Shown: positions 50,003 through 58,600 of the stretch, in pieces
Layout of the letters: each line of letters begins with the position of its first letter
Numbering within the stretch: position 1 is the first letter of the stretch
Translations under genes and position numbers: made by a program
The notes under the pieces: model-generated
What the model was told of the DNA's origin: nothing
Database searches by the model: none
Seen by the model: only the letters and a program-made list of their open reading frames with translations
IMG/VR virus record: IMGVR_UViG_3300027792_000013
Span: 51,929-115,928 of that record
Origin: a virus
Length of the DNA: 64,000 bases
Reading direction: 5' to 3' (one strand)

Positions 50003-50821
50003 CTATTCGTCTTTATTTAACATTTTTTCGACAGTACCCTCCGAACTTGTTTGAATCAATTTTATCATATATTCATCATCTTCATGACTTTCTATAGGAT
50101 CTACAAACTGGTCAATTTCAACCATAGGATCAGTTGGAACTTCGGATAGATTTTCATTGTAATCAAAAATATTTGTATATACTTTTTTAATAACACTCGT
50201 ATCCGATATTCTAGGAAATAGCCAAGCCTCAACGTTATATGTCAAATTCCAGATTATGGTTTGAACACTTCCAGTTTCGTTTTTTAGATCATTTTGAAAA
50301 TCTGGCTTTGAACCAACAAGAACTACATTGGTATCAAAGCTATTTGTTTTGAAAACAGTTGGTAATAAATTAATTGCTATTGATTTCTGAGGTTTGTATT
50401 CAGGTAAAATTTGCTCAACAATTTGATACATGTCATGGTAGGTTTTTGCCCAAATAGATACCTCAAAAGTCAAATCATAAGGAACCGGTTCAAATACACT
50501 CAATAATGAACTATCATAACCACTAAGTGCTGAAGTTTGGAGATATTTGTTAATCGCATTTCGTTGCCTTTGTGGCTGTCTAACACAATCAGTTAGAATA
50601 TATGTGATTCTTGGAATCATTATCCCAACAACTCTGGGATCATCGGAGTACTGTTTTAATAGATAATAAAATTTTTTTTTTGTTCCAATTGTTAACGGAA
50701 TTTCAATATTTTTTTGTAAAACATTATTAGTATCATAACGTCTTACTGTATAGTCTTTAAACAGAGATCCAAATCCGGCTACGTATTTTCGCAGTATATT
50801 ATGAGTAAAAAAATCACCCAT
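50003..50821 (-). CDS. 15: Tail sheath stabiliser / tail terminator (T4 gp15-like)
   Basis: 272 residues, as in T4 gp15. NILRKYVAGFGSLFKDYTVRR at the start, MIPRITYILTD near 68, VPYDLTFEVSIWAKTYHDMYQIVEQILP near 112-139 and WNLTYNVEAWLFPRISD near 200 all follow gp15. It caps the tail and joins it to the head. Near the gp14-like gene. Confidence 0.9.
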   Translation of the reverse strand: MGDFFTHNILRKYVAGFGSLFKDYTVRRYDTNNVLQKNIEIPLTIGTKKKFYYLLKQYSDDPRVVGIMIPRITYILTDCVRQPQRQRNAINKYLQTSALSGYDSSLLSVFEPVPYDLTFEVSIWAKTYHDMYQIVEQILPEYKPQKSIAINLLPTVFKTNSFDTNVVLVGSKPDFQNDLKNETGSVQTIIWNLTYNVEAWLFPRISDTSVIKKVYTNIFDYNENLSEVPTDPMVEIDQFVDPIESHEDDEYMIKLIQTSSEGTVEKMLNKDE

Positions 50822-51056
50822 TTTTTTCTTGTCTCTTTTTTATCGCCAAATTATGTTCAGGCTTTTCATTGTTCCATCCACGATGGAGAATGTAAGTGCC
50901 TTTGGTATCAATTTTCATTGACATTGGAGCGAATAAAACTATACTCATCGCAAATTGACATTTAGGACAAGTTCGCTCATTTGAGTCAATAATTTTTTTA
51001 CTGTAGAAATCGTCCACGAAACCACAATTTGGGCATTCAAATTGATATGATGGCAT
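50814..51056 (-). CDS. FmdB-type zinc ribbon protein
   Basis: 80 residues. MPSYQFECPNCGFVDDF and RTCPKCQF are the two C-x2-C pairs of the FmdB zinc ribbon. Often found as a small regulatory or nucleic-acid-binding protein; seen in other phages next to structural genes. Coupled to the upstream gene by TAATG. Confidence 0.75.
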   Translation of the reverse strand: MPSYQFECPNCGFVDDFYSKKIIDSNERTCPKCQFAMSIVLFAPMSMKIDTKGTYILHRGWNNEKPEHNLAIKKRQEKNG

Positions 51057-51211
51057 TATTTTTTCCTTTTTTTATTATCCTCTTCTTTATTTTCATCTTC
51101 ATCTTCATCCTCTTCTTCTTCTTCTGATTTCCCCTCTTCCTCTTCTTCTGATTCTTCATTTTTTTTGTCTTTCTTTGCGATTTCTTCAAAAAGATCTTTA
51201 ATTGTTTTCAT
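51056..51211 (-). CDS. Acidic core-type protein (MKTIKDLFEE start)
   Basis: 51 residues from the ATG at 51211 behind GGAGATTTAAA. Starts MKTIKDLFEEIAKKD, then a run of Glu and Asp, then NKKRKK. The acidic tail recalls T4 gp67, while the first ten residues fit the capsid-targeting signature. Likely a prohead core or internal protein. Confidence 0.6.
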   Translation of the reverse strand: MKTIKDLFEEIAKKDKKNEESEEEEEGKSEEEEEDEDEDENKEEDNKKRKK

Positions 51212-51591
51212 TTTAAATCTCCTTTTTGTTTTTTAAATGTATCTTTCAATTCTTTTTGTGATTCCTGATTCCAAATCAATTTGTCTTTAACAACTTTGAT
51301 TTGGTGTTTAAGAGATTCTTTAGTTTTTTTGGATACTCCTGGTGTGGATGCTTGCATTCTGTATCTACTCAAATTGGTTTCAAATTCTTTTTGCTGAATT
51401 CGAAGTTTCTTAAGTTGGGCATCATAATCAAAAATATCTTTACCTTGTATGTTTTTTGTGGAACCATCTTTCCACGAACCAGTAATCCAATCTTTTTTTG
51501 AAACTTTATTTTTGGGATCCCATGGTGTCGAATATTTTTTAATAAAATCTGCTGTTGTATTTTCATTAACAAACTCTTTAAATGTTTTCAT
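51208..51591 (-). CDS. Internal-head-type protein (MKTFKEFVNE start)
   Basis: 127 residues. MKTFKEFVNENT is a close copy of the T4 capsid-targeting sequence. The body is basic and helical (KLRIQQKEFETNLSRYRMQA, KKQKGDLK), as in DNA-packed internal proteins. Own late promoter (51610). Overlaps the next gene by four bases. Confidence 0.7.
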   Translation of the reverse strand: MKTFKEFVNENTTADFIKKYSTPWDPKNKVSKKDWITGSWKDGSTKNIQGKDIFDYDAQLKKLRIQQKEFETNLSRYRMQASTPGVSKKTKESLKHQIKVVKDKLIWNQESQKELKDTFKKQKGDLK

Positions 51592-51595
51592 GTTG

Positions 51596-51763
51596 TTATT
51601 CCTGATTTTTATTTATATTTTCTTCTACGTTTTTTAAAAAACAATCAATGGCTTGAATAATCAAATCATTGATTTCAACATTCCATTTGGCTGCTAATTT
51701 ATTTAGTGTTTCAAGTGTATGAAACTCTATACCATCAATTACAACATGTATTATTTGTTTCAT
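51596..51763 (-). CDS. Small protein, possible ribbon-helix-helix
   Basis: 55 residues from the ATG at 51763, overlapping the gp14-like stop (ATGA). A strand IIHVVIDGIEFH is followed by two helices (LETLNKLAAKWNV, INDLIIQAIDCFLKNV), an arrangement like ribbon-helix-helix DNA-binding proteins. Tentative. A late promoter lies in its 3' part. Confidence 0.5.
   Translation of the reverse strand: MKQIIHVVIDGIEFHTLETLNKLAAKWNVEINDLIIQAIDCFLKNVEENINKNQE
51610..51617 (-). promoter_or_regulatory. T4-type late promoter TATAAATA
   Basis: A perfect TATAAATA about 20 bases before the ATG at 51591, inside the end of the gene at 51596. Confidence 0.75.
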
Positions 51764-52386
51764 CCAAATGGGTCCGTTTCAGAGTCATCAATTACATCAT
51801 CTTGTACAATTTCAGTTTCGAGATCTTCACTATCATCCAAGTGATCTTTTGTTGTTTCAATATTAGTAAAGCTCGCGGTTTCAAGTGTTGTTGGAACATC
51901 TTCGTGGCTATAAACCCAGGCTTTAGCTCCAATTTCCATTAAATCTAATTTGCCCAAATGGTAAAAACTTGGTTCTAAATTGATTCTAGTGATTTCATAC
52001 ATTCCATGTTCATGTTGCCATGGTAAGTACAAAAGATCACCAATTATATGTTCAATTTGTTTTGATGAATCAATGTTACCATTGGTAATAAAATCTTCTC
52101 GTGATACCGCTATTTCTAATTCGTCACGAAATTCTAACCCAAACATACCAAAATTATCACCTTCGCCATTAAATTTCAGATTTGAAATTAAATATCCTCG
52201 TACTTCGTATTTTGTGGGGAAACTTTCAAGAATGTCTTCTCCAAACATAAAGTCAAGATTTTCTGAACTTTGTTTTGGTATAAAAAAGATTTTGACTCCA
52301 TAAAAATTACAGAATTCCTTTCCTATGCCTTTGTATAGGCGAAATTCTCGATCATTAAAGAAATCAAAAATTTTTTTTGAAATCAT
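51760..52386 (-). CDS. 14: Neck protein (T4 gp14-like)
   Basis: 208 residues. VKIFFIPKQSS near 30, LDFMFGEDILESFPTKYEVRGYL near 44-66, NFGMFGLEFRDEL near 78, IIGDLLYLPWQHEHGMYEI near 113-131 and PSFYHLGKLD then AWVYSHED near 155 follow T4 gp14 in order. The acidic C-terminal tail is longer-looking. It joins head and tail together with the gp13-like protein. Confidence 0.85.
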   Translation of the reverse strand: MISKKIFDFFNDREFRLYKGIGKEFCNFYGVKIFFIPKQSSENLDFMFGEDILESFPTKYEVRGYLISNLKFNGEGDNFGMFGLEFRDELEIAVSREDFITNGNIDSSKQIEHIIGDLLYLPWQHEHGMYEITRINLEPSFYHLGKLDLMEIGAKAWVYSHEDVPTTLETASFTNIETTKDHLDDSEDLETEIVQDDVIDDSETDPFG

Positions 52387-52754
52387 GTTATGTTTTTTAT
52401 TTTTTTATAGAGCTCACGAACTACTTTATATCCGCCATTCAACAATACCATCCAGAATGTATACTGAAGTATACAAGACTCGGTAATTGGTTTTTTGGTC
52501 AACTTTGTAATCGTTAAAAAACATAGGATTCCAATTAACCAACTGAGAATCAACGAAAACAGATGTGAAGTTTTGATCCACTCAATAAATCTCTTTTTTT
52601 GTTTTTGTTTTCGATTTACTTTTATATCCGAAACTTTACTAACAGTTAAAATCTTGACAATTTCAGTAAACACAAGAGTCGAAAACAAAAATACAGTAAT
52701 TGCATAAATGTCAAGAGATTTCATAAATGAGAAAAACTTGACTATTGTACCCAT
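52383..52754 (-). CDS. Holin-like membrane protein
   Basis: 123 residues with three hydrophobic segments (about 17-37, 65-85 and 95-110), a basic loop (RKQKQKKR) after the first and a basic C-terminus. It has a late promoter (52772) and a GGAGGTATACA site. Small late multi-pass membrane protein, so a holin is the likeliest role; T4 holin t is not similar. Not proven. Confidence 0.5.
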   Translation of the reverse strand: MGTIVKFFSFMKSLDIYAITVFLFSTLVFTEIVKILTVSKVSDIKVNRKQKQKKRFIEWIKTSHLFSLILSWLIGILCFLTITKLTKKPITESCILQYTFWMVLLNGGYKVVRELYKKIKNIT

Positions 52755-52771
52755 TGTATACCTCCACTAAT

Positions 52772-52779
52772 TATTTATA
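52772..52779 (-). promoter_or_regulatory. T4-type late promoter TATAAATA
   Basis: A perfect TATAAATA, then ATTAGTGGAGGTATACA before the ATG at 52754. Confidence 0.78.
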
Positions 52780-52978
52780 AAACAATTCGCGGAGTTCTGT
52801 TGGCTATAAATCCATTTTTCTCCAATAGTTTTAACCAATCTTGGATTTCATAACTTGCAATAGCAGCATCCAAAATATGTCTGGGGATCTGATTTTTTAG
52901 ATACAAATCAGTTAAACAAATTATGTTTCCTAATTTGATTAAAAAGGCTTCGTCTATTTTGAAACATTCATTTGTCAT
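52775..52978 (-). CDS. Hypothetical small protein
   Basis: 67 residues, helical (IDEAFLIKLGNIICLTDLYLK). ATG overlaps the upstream stop (ATGA). Not recognised. Confidence 0.55.
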   Translation of the reverse strand: MTNECFKIDEAFLIKLGNIICLTDLYLKNQIPRHILDAAIASYEIQDWLKLLEKNGFIANRTPRIVL

Positions 52979-53493
52979 TTTGTTTCTTTTGTTTCTTTTG
53001 GTTCCTTTGATTCTTCTAAAAAGTCTAGTTTGTCCAACTCATTGAGATCAACATCTTCGTAAATGAATCTCGAAATGTTTCCAATATCAGCAATAGTAAG
53101 CAGCTTTTTTTGAAACAAAGGAATCAGAGCTGATAGATTAATTGTGAATTCAACTTCAGTATTAATAGAATCCAACTGTTCTTTTTCCTCCGAATATTTA
53201 TCATCCATTGTGGATTTAACATCCCAAATACCAGTCTTGACAACTTCCCCATCTTTTCCTTTTTGTGTTCGTTCTTCTCCGTACTTACGGATTAAACGTT
53301 GCATCGCAACTCGATAATGTTTGATTTCTGCAAGGATTTTCGCACTGATTTTTCCGATGCGATAAATTTCTTTTGGTTTCAATTCATTTGAAGTAAAAAT
53401 CTTTTGAATTGTACTTTCGGATAAAATCAATTCTTCCAATGTAACAATCTGGGCAGGTAAAAACTTTTGAATCTTTGAAATTTCTTTCGTCAT
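52975..53493 (-). CDS. Hypothetical phage protein
   Basis: 172 residues. A helix with AMQRLIRKYGEERTQKGKDGEVVKTGIWD, a strand INTEVEFTINLSALIPL, and an acidic C-terminus (KEPKETKETK). I recall this layout (Y-G-E-E, a linker, then a short strand) from small proteins of many phages without known function. AAAGGAGTTTGTA site; promoter at 53528. Confidence 0.58.
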   Translation of the reverse strand: MTKEISKIQKFLPAQIVTLEELILSESTIQKIFTSNELKPKEIYRIGKISAKILAEIKHYRVAMQRLIRKYGEERTQKGKDGEVVKTGIWDVKSTMDDKYSEEKEQLDSINTEVEFTINLSALIPLFQKKLLTIADIGNISRFIYEDVDLNELDKLDFLEESKEPKETKETK

Positions 53494-53527
53494 TACAAAC
53501 TCCTTTTGTTTAATGATTTATATTAAA

Positions 53528-53556
53528 ATTATATAATAACCATTTTAAAAACTTAA
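53528..53556 (-). promoter_or_regulatory. Sigma-70-type promoter
   Basis: TTAAGT plus T run, 17-bp spacer, TATAAT, then a leader of about 25 bases with a normal ribosome site. The TAA of the protease-like gene at 53553 is part of the -35 box. Confidence 0.72.
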
Positions 53557-54245
53557 GATTGATTCGCATAAAGATATAGGAATTTAATGAATTGTTGATA
53601 AACTTTTCTATTACCGATTTCGCTTTGATAACTGTAGCGACTAAATTTTTCACTAACTTCGGGATCGCTTCGATATTTTCTTATTTTATCTAAAATTTGT
53701 TGTTTTGCTAATCCCCTATTTTTTAGATACTCTATATACTCAGCGGCATAAGCCCTGATTTCCTCCGGGATTTCTTCGTATAAATTTTTGTTATGGTATT
53801 GTTCAAGTTTTTTGTTAAGCCATTCTTTGAAATCGAAGGTATCAAAACCTAAGCCAATTTTTGCTTTATTGAGTTGTTGTATATGAATACTTTCATGGGA
53901 AACCAATTCTTTGATTTGATTTACAAATTTTTGGTAAGTCGATAATGAAACAAAGTTTTTTTCGAATCCATTTGACCTATAAAAAATAATTATTGTTCTT
54001 GAACTCATTAAAGTTGCACGAACGATAAAACATTCAGTTACGGAAGTAACTCCTTCTGATGTTTCCATAAATTTAACACCATGTGAAGAAAAACTAGAGT
54101 TTAAAATTTTAATTATTTTTTCGGTTGGTAAAAATTTACCAACCAATTTAGATGAAACCCTTTCAAAAATATTAACGAGTTCTAAAATTCTTTTAGAGTC
54201 AATTAATACTATTCCTTCATACAGAAAAATTTCCTTTCCTTTCAT
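53553..54245 (-). CDS. HExxH metallopeptidase-like internal protein
   Basis: 230 residues, starting MKGKEIFLYEG (packaged-protein signature, second form), behind AAGGAGAAAA. Zinc protease motif SHESIHIQQ (H-E-x2-H) near residue 114, with PEEIRAYAAEYIEYL near 165 offering a downstream Glu ligand. I infer a protease carried in the head and perhaps delivered into the cell. The exact peptidase family is not recognised. Confidence 0.6.
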   Translation of the reverse strand: MKGKEIFLYEGIVLIDSKRILELVNIFERVSSKLVGKFLPTEKIIKILNSSFSSHGVKFMETSEGVTSVTECFIVRATLMSSRTIIIFYRSNGFEKNFVSLSTYQKFVNQIKELVSHESIHIQQLNKAKIGLGFDTFDFKEWLNKKLEQYHNKNLYEEIPEEIRAYAAEYIEYLKNRGLAKQQILDKIRKYRSDPEVSEKFSRYSYQSEIGNRKVYQQFIKFLYLYANQS

Positions 54246-54253
54246 TTTTCTCC

Positions 54254-55282
54254 TTATATATCTCCATCTTCTATTCCTACATGTGAAGTATTATATGAAA
54301 AAGATCCACTTGTAATAATGATATCATCAATTTCGCTGGTATCAACTTCTAAATTCAATAAAAACCCAATTTTATCACCCACTTCTATGACATTCCCAGC
54401 TAAGTCATAGTCAAGAACAAATTCAGCTTTGTATACTTTATATTGCGTTCCGGTAGTTATAGTTGGAACTTCTACAGTTTGGGTTTTACATGAAGTTTCA
54501 CCGATACCATTATAATACGCAACCAATTTTAAATCAACTGTATCATTATTGGATCCTGAAGCGTTTAGAACAAAATAAATTTCTACTATGATATCACTAG
54601 CGGCATCCCAATCGGCGTGCACATCAGCTTCGAAGGTTAGCAAATGAGCAGCAAGTGTAACTCCCCATCCACCAATATGATTTGCGTTAGGACTTACCCA
54701 AGTTGCACCACCACCAACGGCATTAGCCGCCGTCATTGGTATATGATAGTATCTGCGATATTTTGTTGTTGAAGCCCTGATATGATCTGATATTTCAACT
54801 TCGCCGTCACTATCCACACGAATCCCCTCATCACCGCCATCATCGCTAATCCAGTAACCATCTAACATTAGATTTCCTTGTAAAGCCCTGGTTCCATCCA
54901 AAAGGAAATAATCTGTTAGTAAGACATCAACTGCTATATTTGTATAATAATTTGTTGTAATCTCAGTTTCGGTAAAATATCGATCATCGTGATTGTGGCC
55001 AACCAAACTAATCCCGGTAAATGAACCGCCATAAAATCCAAATTTAAGTAAATCATCACTTTCATCGAATTTTAAACAAGCATCTGGATCTGCACTTCTA
55101 TCCCAACGAATTAGAGAATCATTGCTAAAAAATAAGTCATCAACAATATTTAGATTATAATGAAACGTATAATCCTGTACGGTTATATCAACGCTAAAAT
55201 TACTTAATTCCGTTATCAAAGCATTTAATTGTGTTCTAGCATCTGAAAATGGCCCATCAGGAGCAATTAAAGCGGTATCCAT
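54254..55282 (-). CDS. Tail fibre-type protein
   Basis: 342 residues. VGHNHDDRYFTETEITTNYYT near 92-112 is the G-H-x-H-D-D-R-Y-x-T-E repeat motif of phage tail fibres. The C-terminal half is a beta sandwich (VEIYFVLNASGSNNDTVDLKLVAYY). It follows the large DUF4815 protein gene. Probably binds the host or links fibre parts. Confidence 0.7.
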   Translation of the reverse strand: MDTALIAPDGPFSDARTQLNALITELSNFSVDITVQDYTFHYNLNIVDDLFFSNDSLIRWDRSADPDACLKFDESDDLLKFGFYGGSFTGISLVGHNHDDRYFTETEITTNYYTNIAVDVLLTDYFLLDGTRALQGNLMLDGYWISDDGGDEGIRVDSDGEVEISDHIRASTTKYRRYYHIPMTAANAVGGGATWVSPNANHIGGWGVTLAAHLLTFEADVHADWDAASDIIVEIYFVLNASGSNNDTVDLKLVAYYNGIGETSCKTQTVEVPTITTGTQYKVYKAEFVLDYDLAGNVIEVGDKIGFLLNLEVDTSEIDDIIITSGSFSYNTSHVGIEDGDI

Positions 55283-55612
55283 TTATTCCTCCAACAATTC
55301 GATTTTATCTTTTTTTGGTTTCATTCTTTTTGAAAGATTTTTTACTAGCTTTTTTAACTCTAACATTTCTTTTTTCATTTTTTTATTTTCATCATGTAAG
55401 GTTTGTATGGTCTGAATTTGAAGTTCTTGTGTTTCAGAAAAACAATTTAATTTTATATCATTTTCTACTTTTAACATTTTGTTCTCCATTTCAAGAGCTG
55501 TTAATTTTTCTTTTAATTTTTTTTGTTCTCGGTGATCAGTTAGTCTAGTTTTTTCATCCTTGGATCTTCGATTTATTAATGCCCCTGACTTATTGTTTCT
55601 TATAAAACTCAT
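55283..55612 (-). CDS. Coiled-coil protein
   Basis: 109 residues from the ATG at 55612, behind TATAGGAGGCATA. Long heptad-rich helix (LKEKLTALEMENKMLKVEND, LHDENKKMKKEMLELKKLV). Between fibre and baseplate genes, so a structural or assembly role is likely. Confidence 0.62.
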   Translation of the reverse strand: MSFIRNNKSGALINRRSKDEKTRLTDHREQKKLKEKLTALEMENKMLKVENDIKLNCFSETQELQIQTIQTLHDENKKMKKEMLELKKLVKNLSKRMKPKKDKIELLEE

Positions 55613-55620
55613 TATGCCTC

Positions 55621-58600
55621 CTATAATGCACGAAATGCCCATCTACTGTTCATAACAACTGGACTTTTCCACAAAAGCGTTGATTCTAAAACAAATTTGG
55701 CAGTAAACATAACTGGCCAGGCAGGTTCACTAGTATAATCAGTGACTATCCCAACATCGTCGCTTACAACATCATTATCAACAACATCCGTATCACTAAA
55801 TCTGGCGACTATATCATCGGTCAATAATACATATACTGAATTCGTTATTGAATCGATAGCTACAATTTTTCCTGTCGCTGAATCATCGATGTTATGTACA
55901 TTGTCACCAATTGCAAAAGTAATTGCCGCCCCCGCAGTTTCAAGGTCAAGTTTTTGTAACAACATGAAATCGAACTCATAAGTTTTTTTGTAAAACCCAC
56001 CACCAATATCGACATTGTCTATGGCATCATTAACTAATCGAAACCAAGTTAAATTGTTGTCTATACAAAATTCTCTGATAATAGAAGTTCCACTTTCAGT
56101 AAATTCATCAAGGACTAATTTTACGTTATTATAAGCCGGAACATCTTCTGTTAGTTTGGTAATGTATTGATTTGTAGATGCTATGTCATACCTGTAGAAA
56201 ATCAAATTTGTTTCAATGTTTACTATAGGAGTTGTTGCCCCGTTACCAGTTAGTTCAGCTTTTATTTGTAATTGAGTACCTTGTAGTCTTAGGTTGACTT
56301 CTTCGTGAATATTGAATGGTTTCCAGGTAGTACCCGCATCAATGCTATAATAGTATTGAATTCCTGAATTGGGGGTTTCAATAAACTCATTCATGAATAA
56401 AAATCTTCCAAAACAATCAAAGGCATAATGAGTATCATCAGCAACTTTTGGAAATGTAATATTTTCTAAAATAAAACTACCAGTTGTCGCAAATGTACCT
56501 TCGTATAATACAATAGCCAAATCTTTATCTTGTAAAGCGTTCCAGGTAACTCCATTAGATGAAGCAAATAATACTCCATCCAAATATGGATTTTCGGAAA
56601 TCACATTCCCGGAGTCCAAATCAACGTCACCTAGTTGTGAAACGAAAACTGTATATTCATGACTTTTTGACCCAACTGAAATATAAAACTGTTGCATTGC
56701 AGGAATGAATATTGGTCGTGTTAATGTAATTCTCGTTGGGGTTGTTCCATAAAGACTCGTTGTAATATTTTCAGGATAAAGTTCTTGTACATGAATCAAA
56801 TTTTCGGCATCTGGAAACCCATTTTTTAATAGCCCAATTTTGATTAAAACTGGTTCAATAGGAGAAAATGCGGTATAATTATATAGTTCATCTTCTGTAA
56901 CAGGTTTAGGTAAATCATCGGCTTTTGTCCCAAAATATAAATCAAACGCTGTTATAATTTTATCTGTTCTAAACAGAAAACTTTGGGCAATTGGATCAAC
57001 TAAAATATCTCCATTTTCATCTCGTTTATTTACTGACCAAGACATGGGGGTTGAAGGGGTTGGGGTCAACGATGGGGGATTTGGATTCATATTTACGGTA
57101 TCAAAAATTCCTTGTACTGGTGGGGTTTCTCTCATGGCTGATTCTTTGCTTGGTTGTTTATAATTGTATTGATCAGTAATTTTATCAAATACATTTGTAA
57201 CAACTGTTCGATTCTCAATAAACTTTTTAATCCCTTTGGCTTTAAAAATAGCAATGAATTCCAAATCATCACTATCAATAAATCTGGTTTCAATATCACC
57301 CGATCTAACTCCACTCGGAATAGTAAAGGTGGCTTTAAAAGATCCATCAGCAGCAACAGCAATTCTTCCTGTTGGCTGTCCCCCGGAGGTTTCGTTTCGA
57401 TATGGACTTATAGCCAACATTTTGGCTGCAATACCACCAAAGACACAGGCAACATATGCACCTGGACTAAAGTTTTTACCATGAACCGTTATGGTTTGAG
57501 GTCTAACGAAAGTATCTATATTTTCTCCGATTTCAACCTTTTCGGTAGAAACTTTATTATCGATTTGGTTCATAACTTCGGAAACATAAGCATTAGGGGT
57601 ATCATCGTATGATGATTTCGAAGGCTTACTCCAGTTAATCCAATTTGTTTTTGTTATTGTATTTCTGACTTCATTTTCTATTATGGTTTTTTCAGTAACT
57701 ACATAGTCAATATAAAAATCTCGGTCAGGACTCATAGACGTAAATGGTTTTTTAGTTATGACTCCAAAGGGATTCAAATTCATTGTTTCAGATTTCAGAG
57801 TATTTGTAAAAAATACAACATCGGAAGTTTTTTCTAAAGTCAAAACTTTTTCTCTGCCAATTTCATTTGTATAAACAGTTATATTGGTTCGCGTATCATT
57901 ACTACGATCATATTCATAATCTCGTTCATAACTAACCATTGAAAGAGTCTGATCAATTAAATTCATGGCACAATAATAGTCTGGATTTTGAAGATTTGCC
58001 TTGTACATTGTATTGAATGGATCTACTAAGAGTCCACTCAATGTTGTTGATAATTCTCCTTCTTTAACTTCCCCTTCTAAAGCCAGAGCTGCGATATTTG
58101 TTTCCAATTGATTTATACGGGCCTTCATATAATGTAAATCCCGCATTGTTGTTCTTTTGAAATTGTACTCTTGAATAATTACATCTGTATGATCCTTTCC
58201 CGGTTTAAATTTTATCCACCCTAGAGGAAGAAGTTCTTCGTTGAATGGGGGAATTAACGTCTTATCGTAAGTAGTTGGAATACCTTCTTTTTGAATAACA
58301 GCTCCAAATTTGTCTATGCTAAACAAATCTGTTCTGGCTAAATATGTGTAATAATCAACCAACATCGTTGTTGTATTTACTGGAATATCTCCAGTATTTG
58401 TGATATGAACATTGTACATATCTGATTGATCGGAGTCTTCAACAATTGTAAAATCTGTATCACGAACTAAATTTTTATAATAAGTAAAAGTTACATAATA
58501 GGTAACTCCGGTTCCTGGTTTAGCTCCAATCCAGTGAATCATATCAGATTCAAGTTCGTAATCAACTCCTTGTGTATATCCAGGAATACTTTCAATTGCA

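Noticed and set aside
7349-53556. T4 MotA-type middle promoters
   Set aside because: The box T(T/A)AAGT sits at the normal -35 distance (17 bp) and does not resemble the MotA box; no MotA gene was recognised.
57154-57612. Plus-strand frame of 152 codons opposite the DUF4815 gene
   Set aside because: Fully inside a well-supported structural gene, with no start signals.
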